Made by a program: the position numbers and the translations under genes
Notes under the pieces: generated by a model
Databases searched by the model: none
The model's input: the letters and a program-made list of their open reading frames with translations, nothing else
Told to the model about the DNA's origin: nothing
Assembly (NCBI GenBank): GCA_002212725.1
Contig: MTCR01000065.1
Location: forward strand, 1-42,219
DNA: 42,219 nt
Reading direction: 5' to 3'
Origin: Sphingobacteriales bacterium TSM_CSM
GTDB taxonomy: Bacteria > Bacteroidota > Bacteroidia > Chitinophagales > UBA2359
Shown: positions 16,084-24,486 of the stretch, piece after piece
Position numbering within the stretch: the first letter of the stretch is position 1
Layout: the number at the start of each line of letters is the position of its first letter

Positions 16084-16317
16084 ATGGACAAGGACTTATT
16101 TTTGCAACATATACGCGACCAATTTGAAGAAACAGACCCGGCGCTCATTACTTTTGACACTATTTTCAAGCAATTGGAGGAGTGGAGTTCTATGCACGCA
16201 CTTTTATTGATTGCCCTCATAGATGCAGAATACAATGTGCCTTTTACCGGAGAAGATTTGCAAAAGTGTTTAACGGTTGAAGACCTGTACAATACCATAA
16301 AGAGCAGGGTAGGGTAG
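16084..16317 (+). CDS. acyl carrier protein-like protein
   Basis: This 77-residue acidic protein has the four-helix ACP layout. The phosphopantetheine attachment site is Ser36 in EEWSSMHALLLIALIDAEY, equivalent to the usual DSL/DSM motif at the start of helix II; the preceding Asp is replaced by Ser. The third-helix region VPFTGEDLQKCLTVEDLYNTI matches other specialised ACPs. It would carry acyl intermediates in the cytoplasm for the KAS III and SDR enzymes encoded next. It is the first gene of the operon, 25 bases before the KAS III gene. It looks like a dedicated ACP, not the housekeeping acpP: the sequence is divergent and there is no fabF or fab operon here. Confidence 0.85.
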   Translation: MDKDLFLQHIRDQFEETDPALITFDTIFKQLEEWSSMHALLLIALIDAEYNVPFTGEDLQKCLTVEDLYNTIKSRVG

Positions 16318-16342
16318 TGCTGCTTAACCTATTAAAAAGAGT

Positions 16343-17398
16343 ATGGCCTTTTTTTATGTAAACAAGATACATTTAGCCGGTTTGGCAGCCTGTGTGCCCG
16401 CAAACACCCTCAGCAACCATCAATATGAGTGGCTTACAGAGCGGGAGCGAAGTTTGCTCATAAAGACCACCGGTATTGAATACCGGCGGGTGGCAAGCGG
16501 CAACTGTTGTGCTTCGGATTTGTGCCATGCGGCGGCCGAACAGTTAATAACAGCCCTGAACTGGCAAAAGTCTGAAATAGGATTGCTGATATTTGTCAGT
16601 CAAACACCCGATTATATTACCCCATGTACCGCGGTAATATTACAGGAGCGGCTGGGATTGCCTGCAACCTGCCTTGCCTTTGATATTAACTTAGGCTGTT
16701 CTGCTTATGTGTATGGGTTATCGGTAGCGGGCAGTATGCTGGCCAACATGCCCGGCAAAAAAGGGTTATTGCTTGTTGGCGATGCGCTTAGCAAATTTAT
16801 TTCGGAAAAAGACAAGAGTGTAGCCCCGCTTTTTTCTGATGCCGGCACAGCTACAGCGCTGGATTACCAGCCATTAGCCCAACCCATGTGCTTTAACCTG
16901 CAAAGCGACGGGAAAGGGTATAATGCCATTATGATACAAGACGGCGGCGGCCGGCATCCATTTAATGCCCACTCGTTGGAAGAAACCGAAAGAGAAAAGG
17001 GTATTATACGCAGCAATGCCCAAATGCAGTTGAACGGCACCGAGGTTTTTAACTTTGGGCTTAGAGAAGTGGCACCCAATATTGAGATGCTGCTTCAGGA
17101 AATGGGTAAAACAACCACCAATTTTGATTATTTTGTATTTCACCAGGCAAACCTGCTCATGAATGAGCGCATAAGAAACAAACTACAGTTAGAAAAAGAA
17201 AAAGTACCCTACAGCCTTAAAAATTACGGCAATACCAGCAGCGCCACCATACCGCTTACTATGGTAACCGAATTGCGCGCCGAATTGAAAAACCGGCCGC
17301 TATCATTACTCTTATCGGGCTTTGGGGTTGGGTTATCGTGGGGTTCGGCGGCTATAAACACCCAGCCTATGGTTTGTTTACCTGTTATAGAAATTTGA
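16343..17398 (+). CDS. 3-oxoacyl-ACP synthase III (FabH-like)
   Basis: A 351-residue thiolase-fold condensing enzyme. The catalytic triad is complete: Cys119 in DINLGCSAYVYGL, His267 in VFHQANLLMN and Asn297 in KNYGNTSSATIP. Family members condense an acyl-CoA with malonyl-ACP to give a 3-oxoacyl-ACP, or transfer acyl groups. Between an ACP and an SDR ketoreductase it would make acetoacetyl-ACP that is then reduced to 3-hydroxybutyryl-ACP, as proposed for some O-antigen and glycan loci; the chain length is inferred. It starts 25 bases after the ACP gene and ends 26 bases before the SDR. The housekeeping role of FabH is less likely because no plsX, rpmF or fabD is adjacent. Confidence 0.9.
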   Translation: MAFFYVNKIHLAGLAACVPANTLSNHQYEWLTERERSLLIKTTGIEYRRVASGNCCASDLCHAAAEQLITALNWQKSEIGLLIFVSQTPDYITPCTAVILQERLGLPATCLAFDINLGCSAYVYGLSVAGSMLANMPGKKGLLLVGDALSKFISEKDKSVAPLFSDAGTATALDYQPLAQPMCFNLQSDGKGYNAIMIQDGGGRHPFNAHSLEETEREKGIIRSNAQMQLNGTEVFNFGLREVAPNIEMLLQEMGKTTTNFDYFVFHQANLLMNERIRNKLQLEKEKVPYSLKNYGNTSSATIPLTMVTELRAELKNRPLSLLLSGFGVGLSWGSAAINTQPMVCLPVIEI

Positions 17399-17424
17399 AG
17401 TAACATGCAAACCGACAATTAGCA

Positions 17425-18171
17425 ATGCAAACTTTCAGCCTGCGGGGAAAAACAATTTTGGTAACGGGCGGTTCATCGGGTATTGGCCGCCAAACGGCTG
17501 CAACGCTGGCAAATCTGGGGGGCAGGTTGGCAGTAAACGGAAGAAACGAGGTTCGGTTGGCCGAAACGATGGCGGTATTGACCGGTGCCGAACACTATGC
17601 AGTTTCCTTTGACCTTAACAACACCCAACAATTGCCGGCATTTGTTGAAAGTTTACCCGAGCTGAACGGGGTGGCGCATTGTGCCGGTATATGGAAACCT
17701 TGCCCGGTAAAATTTATGAAAGAACAACAACTGCAAGCCCTTCTGCAAACCAACTTCATAGCGCCGGCATTACTTACCGCAGAACTGCTCCGGCAAAAAA
17801 AACTGATGTCGGGCAGTTCGGTAGTATTTGTCAGTTCGGTGGCGGCGCAACATCCTTACAAGGGCGGCGGCGCCTATGCGGCCTCAAAAGCGGCTTTGGA
17901 AGCATTCAGTAAAACACTGGCGCTGGAGTATGCCCACAAAAAGATAAGAAGCAACTGTGTTGCACCGGCTATGGTTAAAACACCTATTTTTGACGATACA
18001 CAGAATACCGTATCGGAACAATATATGCAGGCACACGAGGCGGCTTACCCATTGCGGGTTGGCCAGCCCGAAGATGTAGCTTATGCAATAGCCTATCTTT
18101 TGTCAGATGCATCGGGCTGGATAACCGGAAGTGTAATGCGGTTAGATGGTGGTCTTACAGTAGGCTCCTAA
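17425..18171 (+). CDS. SDR-family reductase (FabG-like)
   Basis: This 248-residue Rossmann-fold short-chain dehydrogenase has the cofactor loop TGGSSGIG (14-21), HCAG (85-88) in place of the usual NNAG, the catalytic pair Tyr151-x3-Lys155 (GAYAASK) with the Ser at 137/138, and the C-terminal IAYLLSDASGWITGSVMRLDGG block typical of FabG relatives. The cofactor is probably NADPH. Operon position suggests it reduces the 3-oxoacyl-ACP made by the KAS III. It could instead act on a sugar or another ketone. It lies 26 bases after the KAS III gene and 78 bases before the glycosyltransferase start. Confidence 0.88.
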   Translation: MQTFSLRGKTILVTGGSSGIGRQTAATLANLGGRLAVNGRNEVRLAETMAVLTGAEHYAVSFDLNNTQQLPAFVESLPELNGVAHCAGIWKPCPVKFMKEQQLQALLQTNFIAPALLTAELLRQKKLMSGSSVVFVSSVAAQHPYKGGGAYAASKAALEAFSKTLALEYAHKKIRSNCVAPAMVKTPIFDDTQNTVSEQYMQAHEAAYPLRVGQPEDVAYAIAYLLSDASGWITGSVMRLDGGLTVGS

Positions 18172-18249
18172 AAATAAGTATTGTGGTACATCGGGCACTT
18201 TTTATACCCGATTTGGCCCGAAATTGATAAAAGTCGGTTACATTTGGGT

Positions 18250-19188
18250 ATGCAATTTTCTTATAAGCAAACCATAGATTACTCGGTAGTAGTGCCTGTG
18301 TACAACGGCGAGGCTACTATAGGGGAATTGTTTGCCCGTATTCATAAAGTATTTGACAGTCTTAAACAGACTTTTGAGGTAATATTTGTAGAAGATTGCG
18401 GAACAGACAATAGCTGGCAGGTAATTGCCCTGTTAAAAAGTAAATATCCCAAACAGGTGGTGGGCATTAAACTGCTCAAAAACTTTGGACAACACAACGC
18501 CACTTTATGCGGCTGCCATTTTGCCCGGGGGCAACACATTATTACCATTGACGATGACCTTCAGATACCTCCCGAAGAAATTCCCAAACTGATTGATGCA
18601 CAGCAACAAACCCTGGCCGATGTGGTATATGGTGTGTATCCGGTAAAAAAACACTCAATTATAAGAAGATTGGGCAGCGCCATTGTAAGAAAAACCTTTA
18701 AACTGGGTGCCGGCACCCGAAATGAAGGGTCGTCATTCCGGCTTATCGACCACGCAATTATTGCCAAAATTGTAATGCACACGCAAAATTTTATCTATAT
18801 AGATGAAGTATTACAGTGGTACACCAATCAAATTGTAGCAGTTGCCGTAATGCATGAAGCCCGCAAAAAAGGGCAATCGGGCTATCCGTTGCTTAAACTT
18901 GTTCTTTTTACCCTTGACCTCATTATCAATTACACCGCCATTCCGCTGCGAATGATGACCTATGGCGGATTGTTATTTTCGGTTGTGTTTTTTTGTGTAG
19001 GACTTTACTATATTTACGACAAAATTGTATCAGACACACAACTGGGTTTTACCTCCCTCATAACAGCCATATTTTTTACCACCGGCATTATTTTATTTTG
19101 CCTTGGCATCATCGGAGAGTACATGCGCAGAATTTATATGGGTCAAAACCAGCGCCCGCAATACGCTATAAGAAAAATATTACAATGA
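18250..19188 (+). CDS. family 2 glycosyltransferase (GtrB/ArnC/DPM-like)
   Basis: A 312-residue enzyme with an N-terminal GT-A domain and two C-terminal membrane helices (MMTYGGLLFSVVFFCVGLYYI and LITAIFFTTGIILFCLGIIG), the arrangement of polyisoprenyl-phosphate glycosyltransferases. The motifs are SVVVPVYNGE, FVEDCGTDNSW and ITIDDDLQIPPEEIP. Such enzymes transfer a sugar from a nucleotide donor to undecaprenyl phosphate at the inner leaflet, or tailor glycans. The longest frame begins at a TTG at 18181, but the domain begins right after the ATG at 18250, so that start is used. Its TGA overlaps the ATG of the next gene (ATGA), indicating translational coupling with the acetyltransferase. Confidence 0.88.
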   Translation: MQFSYKQTIDYSVVVPVYNGEATIGELFARIHKVFDSLKQTFEVIFVEDCGTDNSWQVIALLKSKYPKQVVGIKLLKNFGQHNATLCGCHFARGQHIITIDDDLQIPPEEIPKLIDAQQQTLADVVYGVYPVKKHSIIRRLGSAIVRKTFKLGAGTRNEGSSFRLIDHAIIAKIVMHTQNFIYIDEVLQWYTNQIVAVAVMHEARKKGQSGYPLLKLVLFTLDLIINYTAIPLRMMTYGGLLFSVVFFCVGLYYIYDKIVSDTQLGFTSLITAIFFTTGIILFCLGIIGEYMRRIYMGQNQRPQYAIRKILQ

Positions 19189-19829
19189 AGTGGATAAGAT
19201 ACGGCGTTACACTAAGTAAACTAACCGAAAACCACCTTGAAATGGTGCGTTACTGGCGCAACCACCCCGAAGTAAGCAAATACATGGAATTTCGGCAGCC
19301 CATTACTGCCGAAATGCAGAAGAACTGGTTTGCTGCCGTAAACAACAGCGAAAACTTTTTTTTTATTATTGAACACAATAAAAACGCAGTAGGGCTGATA
19401 AGCACTGCAAATATAAACTACCACAGCAAAACAGGCAGTTGCGGCATATTTGTATGGGATGCCGCCTGGGCAGGCAGCCCTGTACCGGTTTTTGCAGCAC
19501 TTTCCATGCTCGATTTTGTTTTTTTAATATTGGATTTGGAATACACCAACATCAAAGTACACAAAGAAAACAAGAAAGCAGTTGCCTATAACCTGTCTTT
19601 GGGCTACGAACTTTTACCCGATACTGCCGGTTCGGTTTTCAGACAATACCGCCTGCAAAGAGAAAAATATTTTATAAAAGCTGCATTTTTGCGAAAACTG
19701 GGAAAAAAAATGTTTGGAAACGCCTCTTATTTGTATGTAAACCCTCATGAAGACATGCCAAACAATATTACCAAACTACCCGAACAGGCACTGACTCAAC
19801 TCAATATAACCCTTGCCACACACAATTAA
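19185..19829 (+). CDS. GNAT N-acyltransferase, PseH-like
   Basis: A 214-residue GNAT-fold protein. The start MVRYWRNHPEVSKYMEFRQP carries the WRNHxxVxxxM signature seen in PseH-type amino-sugar acetyltransferases. GNAT strands follow (FFFIIEHNKNAVGLIS), and VHKENKKAVAYNLSLGYEL matches the C-terminal acyl-CoA-binding helix and strand. An extra tail of about 55 residues follows the domain. It would N-acetylate, or N-acylate, an amino sugar on a nucleotide or lipid carrier. Start and upstream stop overlap by four bases, so it is coupled to the glycosyltransferase. A longer frame starting at 18993 inside the glycosyltransferase gene is rejected. Confidence 0.82.
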   Translation: MKWIRYGVTLSKLTENHLEMVRYWRNHPEVSKYMEFRQPITAEMQKNWFAAVNNSENFFFIIEHNKNAVGLISTANINYHSKTGSCGIFVWDAAWAGSPVPVFAALSMLDFVFLILDLEYTNIKVHKENKKAVAYNLSLGYELLPDTAGSVFRQYRLQREKYFIKAAFLRKLGKKMFGNASYLYVNPHEDMPNNITKLPEQALTQLNITLATHN

Positions 19830-19895
19830 CTTAAACTACCGGTTGCATAAGTTGTTTCAGTGAGGATTACAAACTTAACACTAACAAAACCCTGT

Positions 19896-20345
19896 ATGAA
19901 AACCGTTTCAGTACCTTTATTCATTGCACTAACCGCTGTTATGTTGCTGTTTGCCTGCGAATTTAAGGAAAAAGGCAAAAGAAACCCCATAGAAGTAAAA
20001 CTGGCGCCGCCTGTAGTGCCTCAACCCAAGGTGCGTTATTATTCGGGTACTTTTGGCAAAAACAATATTTACCTGTATTTGAAGGAAATGCAGGGAGGCG
20101 TGTCGGGGGGCTATTACTTTGTTGCAGATTCAATAGAACGCAAAATCACCGGCAACCTTTCCAAAGAAGGCGCTACCATTTATGAAACAGACGACAGGGG
20201 AGGGAAAATAGCCATGCTGAAAGGCTCAATGAATGCGCAGGGAGAAATTACGGGCATTTTAGCCAAAATGGATGGCACTGAAAGCGTGCAGGTAGTGCTG
20301 CAGGAAATGAAAGACAGTACCCTGTACCAGCCTAAACGCAAATAA
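19896..20345 (+). CDS. small predicted lipoprotein
   Basis: This 149-residue protein has a signal peptide with lipobox LLFAC (Cys21). The mature region has a basic linker (KEKGKRNPIEVKL), a proline-rich hinge and a beta-rich domain (YYSGTFGKNNIYLYLKEMQG, VSGGYYFVADS, GEITGILAK), resembling small Bacteroidota envelope proteins that hold a calycin- or META-like barrel; no family could be named. An upstream GTG at 19860 would add 12 hydrophilic residues before the signal peptide, so the ATG at 19896 is preferred. It follows the GNAT gene by 66 bases and may share the glycan operon. Its stop lies 21 bases from the stop of the converging glycosyltransferase-like gene. Confidence 0.78.
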   Translation: MKTVSVPLFIALTAVMLLFACEFKEKGKRNPIEVKLAPPVVPQPKVRYYSGTFGKNNIYLYLKEMQGGVSGGYYFVADSIERKITGNLSKEGATIYETDDRGGKIAMLKGSMNAQGEITGILAKMDGTESVQVVLQEMKDSTLYQPKRK

Positions 20346-20366
20346 CCCAACCTGCTAACTTTGCGG

Positions 20367-21278
20367 TTACCGCCAATCGTCTATAAACCCGAAAAAAAAT
20401 TCATTAAACCGGTAGCGAAAACGCTTTTTAAAAGCTTGCCAATCTAAAGGCAGGCAAATGCCAATTTGCATGGCGGGGTTAAAAATCCAGCTCAGGTAGC
20501 GCCTGAAAAACGGCAGATTTGAATACGGAAATTTGCGTATGTCAAATTTGGGCATAAGCGTTTTTCTTATTTTGGCAAATTCCTGCCGGTTAAAAGCCAC
20601 ATACTGCTTATCGCCCCAATCTTTAATAACCTCTTTACCAATATGAAAAGTCAGGTGTTTGTCGTGCAGCAATACTAAATTGTTGGCATAGCAAAACAGG
20701 TTATGCGAAAGGCTGATTTCTATAAACGGAATGCCAATGCAGATATGTCCGAGATTTAGCAACGGAAATAACCTCCGGTGAAACACAAAACAATCGAACC
20801 CGGGGTGGGGTAGCCCTACATCGGAAATGATGGCCGGAATTTCGGCAGTGCTGCGGTATTTACCCGATATTCGCCGCCGGTTAATAATAAAAGCATCATA
20901 CCCTTGCTGAATGTAATAATAAACAGCCTGGTAAAAATGCGGCACTACGCCAATATCGGCGTTGGTGTAAATAAGATATTCAGCGTTGGTGGCGTTGTAA
21001 AGCCGTTCTAATATGTCATAAATTAGGGGCAACTTTCTGGGCAATTTAAACGAAGCAAAATCCATTACAGAGCGGTCAAGATCAGGGGTTTGGGTAAACC
21101 ATGCAGGAACAAAATCGGCATCTTCGGCATATTGAGCAGCGTACAATTCCACCGGTACTATGTCTTTGGCATACTCTTTAGCCATTCGCATTGTTTCAAA
21201 AGTAATGGGCTGGGCATAAAATAAATCAGAATTTGGCTTTACCTTTACAGGGTTAATTATGTGCGCAAGGGTGGTCAT
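20367..21278 (-). CDS. glycosyltransferase-like protein (GT-A type, unassigned)
   Basis: This 303-residue soluble protein has no signal or membrane helix. A TNAD motif in AEYLIYTNADIGV (100-111) follows hydrophobic strands and occupies the place of the DxD metal site in GT-A glycosyltransferases. The segment PGFDCFVFHRRLFPLL (about 162-176) and a His late in the domain (HLTFHIG) fit that fold. Similar proteins appear in surface-polysaccharide loci. It is transcribed divergently from the Wzm-type permease with a 47-base gap, which argues for a shared role in glycan assembly. The donor and acceptor cannot be read from sequence. Confidence 0.6.
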   Translation of the reverse strand: MTTLAHIINPVKVKPNSDLFYAQPITFETMRMAKEYAKDIVPVELYAAQYAEDADFVPAWFTQTPDLDRSVMDFASFKLPRKLPLIYDILERLYNATNAEYLIYTNADIGVVPHFYQAVYYYIQQGYDAFIINRRRISGKYRSTAEIPAIISDVGLPHPGFDCFVFHRRLFPLLNLGHICIGIPFIEISLSHNLFCYANNLVLLHDKHLTFHIGKEVIKDWGDKQYVAFNRQEFAKIRKTLMPKFDIRKFPYSNLPFFRRYLSWIFNPAMQIGICLPLDWQAFKKRFRYRFNEFFFGFIDDWR

Positions 21279-21285
21279 GAATGGC

Positions 21286-21293
21286 TAATTTTG
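21286..21293 (+). promoter_or_regulatory. -7 element upstream of the Wzm-like gene
   Basis: TAATTTTG matches TAnnTTTG exactly, 32 bases before the ATG at 21326. No good -33 TTTG was found. The element lies in the 47-base gap shared with the divergent glycosyltransferase-like gene. Confidence 0.45.
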
Positions 21294-21325
21294 CGTAAAA
21301 ATACACATTTTGCAACATCGGAATT

Positions 21326-22141
21326 ATGTTTCAAACGGTAATTGATGCGGGCAGGCACGATTTGCGGGTAAATTTTGGCGAGTTGTACCGTTATCGCGAG
21401 TTGCTCTTTATATTTGCCTATCGCGATATTAAAGCCAAATACTCGCAAACCTATTTGGGGCTGCTGTGGAGTTTTGTAACGCCCGTTTTAACCCTGCTTA
21501 CTTTAAGTGTAGTGTTTAACCGCATTATACAAATAGAAACGGTAAACATGCCCTACCCGCTGTTTTTGTTGAGCGGGTGGATAGTTTGGGCTTATTTTTC
21601 GGGAACAGTAGCCTCATCGGGGACTTCAATAGTAGATGCACAGCGCATTTTACAAAAGGTGTATTTCCCTCGCTTGCTGGTGCCGTTGTCAAAATTACTG
21701 GTAGGTTTAACCGATTTTGCCATTGGTCTGTTGTTTATTGTTGTTCTGTTGGTCTATTTTAAGCATCCCCTCAATGTTGGCATATTTTACTTACCGGTAT
21801 TTGTAGTACTCACCCTAATGCTTAATGCCGGCATATCGGTTTGGGCAAGCGCATTGGTAGTAAGGTATCGCGATATGCAGCAAATTATTAACTACGGTTT
21901 ATACCTGCTGTTTTATTTAACCCCAGTTTTTTACCCCACCGCCTATATACCGGCAAAATACAAAACCCTGTTTTGCCTGAACCCATTAGTAGGATTAACA
22001 GATGGCTACCGGTGGTGCCTGTTGGGCGGAGTTTACGAATACTGGCAAATGGCTTACTTATTTATTGTATCTGCTGTTTTTTGCGTAAGCGGCATTTTGT
22101 ACTTTAAAAAAACAGAAAAAGTAATGACAGATATTTTGTAA
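21326..22141 (+). CDS. polysaccharide ABC transporter permease (Wzm/TagG-type)
   Basis: A 271-residue inner-membrane permease of the ABC-2 family with six membrane segments. The N-terminal motif YRDIKAKYSQTYLGLLWSF, then LTLLTLSVVFNRII, the coupling stretch QRILQKVYFPRLLVPLSKLL, VWASALVVRYRDMQQIINYG and LTPVFYPTAYIP, are typical of permeases exporting O-antigen, capsule or teichoic acid. It needs an ATPase partner (Wzt/TagH), but the next gene is PEPCK and no ATPase gene lies in the window. The partner must be encoded elsewhere or have been lost. The gene is monocistronic here. Confidence 0.9.
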   Translation: MFQTVIDAGRHDLRVNFGELYRYRELLFIFAYRDIKAKYSQTYLGLLWSFVTPVLTLLTLSVVFNRIIQIETVNMPYPLFLLSGWIVWAYFSGTVASSGTSIVDAQRILQKVYFPRLLVPLSKLLVGLTDFAIGLLFIVVLLVYFKHPLNVGIFYLPVFVVLTLMLNAGISVWASALVVRYRDMQQIINYGLYLLFYLTPVFYPTAYIPAKYKTLFCLNPLVGLTDGYRWCLLGGVYEYWQMAYLFIVSAVFCVSGILYFKKTEKVMTDIL

Positions 22142-22372
22142 TTAATTTCGCCAAAGCCAAATCCGGTCAATTGTGTTTCCGGCTTGTAATGCCAACATGC
22201 CGAACCTGCTTTAATGTATTGCTAAAACATAAATTATGCTGAACAGACCACTTCAATACCGCATCTGAAGTCAGGTTTGCTTTTTATTCAGAAACTTGTC
22301 CGGGGGCGGCGCTAAAATCGCACACCATTATGTGTGTTTGCGGCACTAAAGGGCGCATATTTAATTTATCCG
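22142..22372. other. intergenic stretch before pckG promoter
   Basis: There is no gene in this 230-base stretch, which with the promoter and leader makes a gap of about 355 bases before the PEPCK ATG. An ACTTCA/TGAAGT pair near 22250-22270 precedes a T-rich run and may be a weak terminator for the permease gene. Nothing else is recognisable. Confidence 0.4.
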
Positions 22373-22407
22373 TTTGGCAAATTCTTTACCAAAAAACACT
22401 AATTTTG
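22373..22407 (+). promoter_or_regulatory. pckG promoter
   Basis: TTTG (22373-22376), 23 bases, then TAATTTTG (22400-22407), an exact -7 match. It covers the TTG at 22374 that opens the longest frame and so excludes that start; the leader to the ATG at 22497 would be about 80 bases. Confidence 0.6.
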
Positions 22408-22496
22408 CATCAACATTGCACTGCCTTCACTATTTAAATAGCCGGCAGACTCCAACCATAAAATTCTCAATTTCGCAAACCATTTTAACACAAATT

Positions 22497-24362
22497 ATGC
22501 CCCAATCTATTTTAACTAACGAAACTTCTGCATTTGGTAAAACCCAATCTATGGAACTGGAACAATGGGTAGAAAGCCTTGCCGAATATTTTGAACCGCA
22601 AAGCGTACATTGGTGTACCGGCACCGAAGAAGAATACCAGGCAATGTGCAATAAACTGGTAGAAAAAGGCACTTTTATACCCCTTAACCCCCACAAACGC
22701 CCCAATAGTTTTGCCTGTTTCTCCGACCCCAGCGATGTAGCGCGTGTTGAAGACCGAACCTTTATTTGCAGCCGCCGCCGCGAAGATGCCGGCCCTACCA
22801 ACAACTGGATGGACCCGCGCGAAATGAAAAACATTTTGAACGACCTGTTCAAGGGGTGTATGCATGGCCGGACCATGTATGTAATACCCTTCTGCATGGG
22901 GCCTTTAGGCTCGCCACTGTCGCGCTATGGCGTTCAGATTACCGACTCGGAATATGTGGTGGTAAACATGAAAATTATGACCCGCATGGGTAGCCGCGTA
23001 CTTGGTTTAATTAACGGCGATAATTATGTAAAGTGCATACACTCGGTAGGGGCACCCCTGGAACCCGGTCAGCAAGACAGCAAATGGCCCTGCAACCCCA
23101 CTGTTAAATACATTAGCCATTTTCCTTCCGACAGGCTTATTATTTCTTACGGCAGTGGTTACGGCGGCAACGCATTGCTGGGTAAAAAATGTTTTGCCCT
23201 GCGCATAGCCTCCAGTATAGCCCGCGAAGAAGGCTGGTTGGCAGAACACATGCTTATTTTAGGTGCCGAATCGCCCGAAGGGGAGAAAACCTATATTGCC
23301 GCCGCATTTCCCAGTGCGTGTGGTAAAACCAACTTTGCCATGCTTATTCCGCCCGACGAATTAAAGGGCTGGAAAATTACCACCGTGGGCGATGATATTG
23401 CCTGGATTCACCCCGGCGCCGATGGCCGGCTGCACGCCATAAATCCCGAAGCCGGCTATTTTGGCGTTGCTCCGGGAACAAACTTTAAGACCAACCCCAA
23501 CGCTATGTATTCCATAGCTAAAAACACCATTTTTACCAACGTTGCCATTACCCCCGACGGCGATGTATGGTGGGAAGGCCTTACCAAAGAAATTCCCGAA
23601 GGATTGACCGACTGGCAGGGCAAACCCTACGACCCCACCAGCGGTAAACCTGCCGCTCACGCCAATGCACGCTTTACCGCCCCGGCGCACCAATGCCCCA
23701 GCATTGACCCCGATTGGGAAAACCCCGCCGGAGTACCTATTGCCGCTTTTATTTTCGGAGGAAGACGCTCTACCTCTGTACCTTTAGTATATCAAGCTTT
23801 TAACTGGAGTTTTGGCGTGTATATGGCCGCAACCATGGGTTCCGAAATGACCGCCGCCGCTTTTGGCAACATTGGGCAGGTGCGCCGCGACCCGTTTGCC
23901 ATGTTGCCCTTTATGGGTTACCACATGGGCGATTATTTTAACCATTGGCTCCAGATTGGAAGAACTTTACCCAACCCGCCCCGCATCTTTGGCGTAAACT
24001 GGTTCAGAAAAGATAAAAACGGCAACTTTGTGTGGCCCGGCTTTGGGCAAAATATGCGGGTACTTAAATGGATAATTGACCGTGCCCGAGGCCGTGCAGC
24101 AGCGGTAGAAAGCCCCATCGGGTGGATGCCCCGCTACCACGATATTGACTGGAATGGGCTGGAATCTTTCAGTAATGAAAATTTTGACAGCGTAATGTCT
24201 GTTGACCGCGAAGAGTGGAAACGCGAATTGCTGGCGCATGAAGAGCTTTTTGAAAAAGGCTACGACCGCCTGCCTAAAGAATTTCTGTTTATGCGCGAAC
24301 TGATTTTGTCTGCCCTTTGGCGCTCTCCCGAAACCTGGAGCCTGGAACCCGAAAGGCACTAA
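22497..24362 (+). CDS. pckG: phosphoenolpyruvate carboxykinase (GTP)
   Basis: This 621-residue cytoplasmic enzyme converts oxaloacetate and GTP to phosphoenolpyruvate, CO2 and GDP, the entry to gluconeogenesis. The GTP-type signature FPSACGKTN (about 271-279, with the reactive Cys275) is intact, and [20 protein letters not shown], the substrate loop [11 protein letters not shown], and the [14 protein letters not shown] and PIGWMPRY blocks all fit the family, as does the length. The start is set to the ATG at 22497, because the longer frame opens within the promoter. A strong terminator follows 27 bases after the stop. No unusual features were seen. Confidence 0.96.
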   Translation: MPQSILTNETSAFGKTQSMELEQWVESLAEYFEPQSVHWCTGTEEEYQAMCNKLVEKGTFIPLNPHKRPNSFACFSDPSDVARVEDRTFICSRRREDAGPTNNWMDPREMKNILNDLFKGCMHGRTMYVIPFCMGPLGSPLSRYGVQITDSEYVVVNMKIMTRMGSRVLGLINGDNYVKCIHSVGAPLEPGQQDSKWPCNPTVKYISHFPSDRLIISYGSGYGGNALLGKKCFALRIASSIAREEGWLAEHMLILGAESPEGEKTYIAAAFPSACGKTNFAMLIPPDELKGWKITTVGDDIAWIHPGADGRLHAINPEAGYFGVAPGTNFKTNPNAMYSIAKNTIFTNVAITPDGDVWWEGLTKEIPEGLTDWQGKPYDPTSGKPAAHANARFTAPAHQCPSIDPDWENPAGVPIAAFIFGGRRSTSVPLVYQAFNWSFGVYMAATMGSEMTAAAFGNIGQVRRDPFAMLPFMGYHMGDYFNHWLQIGRTLPNPPRIFGVNWFRKDKNGNFVWPGFGQNMRVLKWIIDRARGRAAAVESPIGWMPRYHDIDWNGLESFSNENFDSVMSVDREEWKRELLAHEELFEKGYDRLPKEFLFMRELILSALWRSPETWSLEPERH

Positions 24363-24388
24363 ACAGTGAGGGTGAAAAACGGCTTAAC

Positions 24389-24424
24389 AAAAAAGGCATT
24401 GCACATAACAGGTAATGCCTTTTT
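24389..24424 (+). terminator. rho-independent terminator after pckG
   Basis: AAAAAAGGCATT (24389-24400) pairs with AATGCCTTTTT (24414-24424) around a loop containing CACATAACAGG, with an A-tract before and a T-tract after. It ends the PEPCK transcript 27 bases after the stop codon. Confidence 0.8.
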
Positions 24425-24486
24425 CGTTATTCAGAGCACGGTTAACTGAGTCTGCTTCATTATCCATAAACCTTTACTTACTTATT

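Noticed and set aside
18181..18249. TTG-initiated extension of the glycosyltransferase
   Set aside because: The extra 23 residues have no domain homology, and an ATG sits directly before the GT-A domain.
22374..22496. TTG-initiated extension of PEPCK
   Set aside because: It would begin inside the TTTG/TAATTTTG promoter; the ATG at 22497 fits the family N-terminus.
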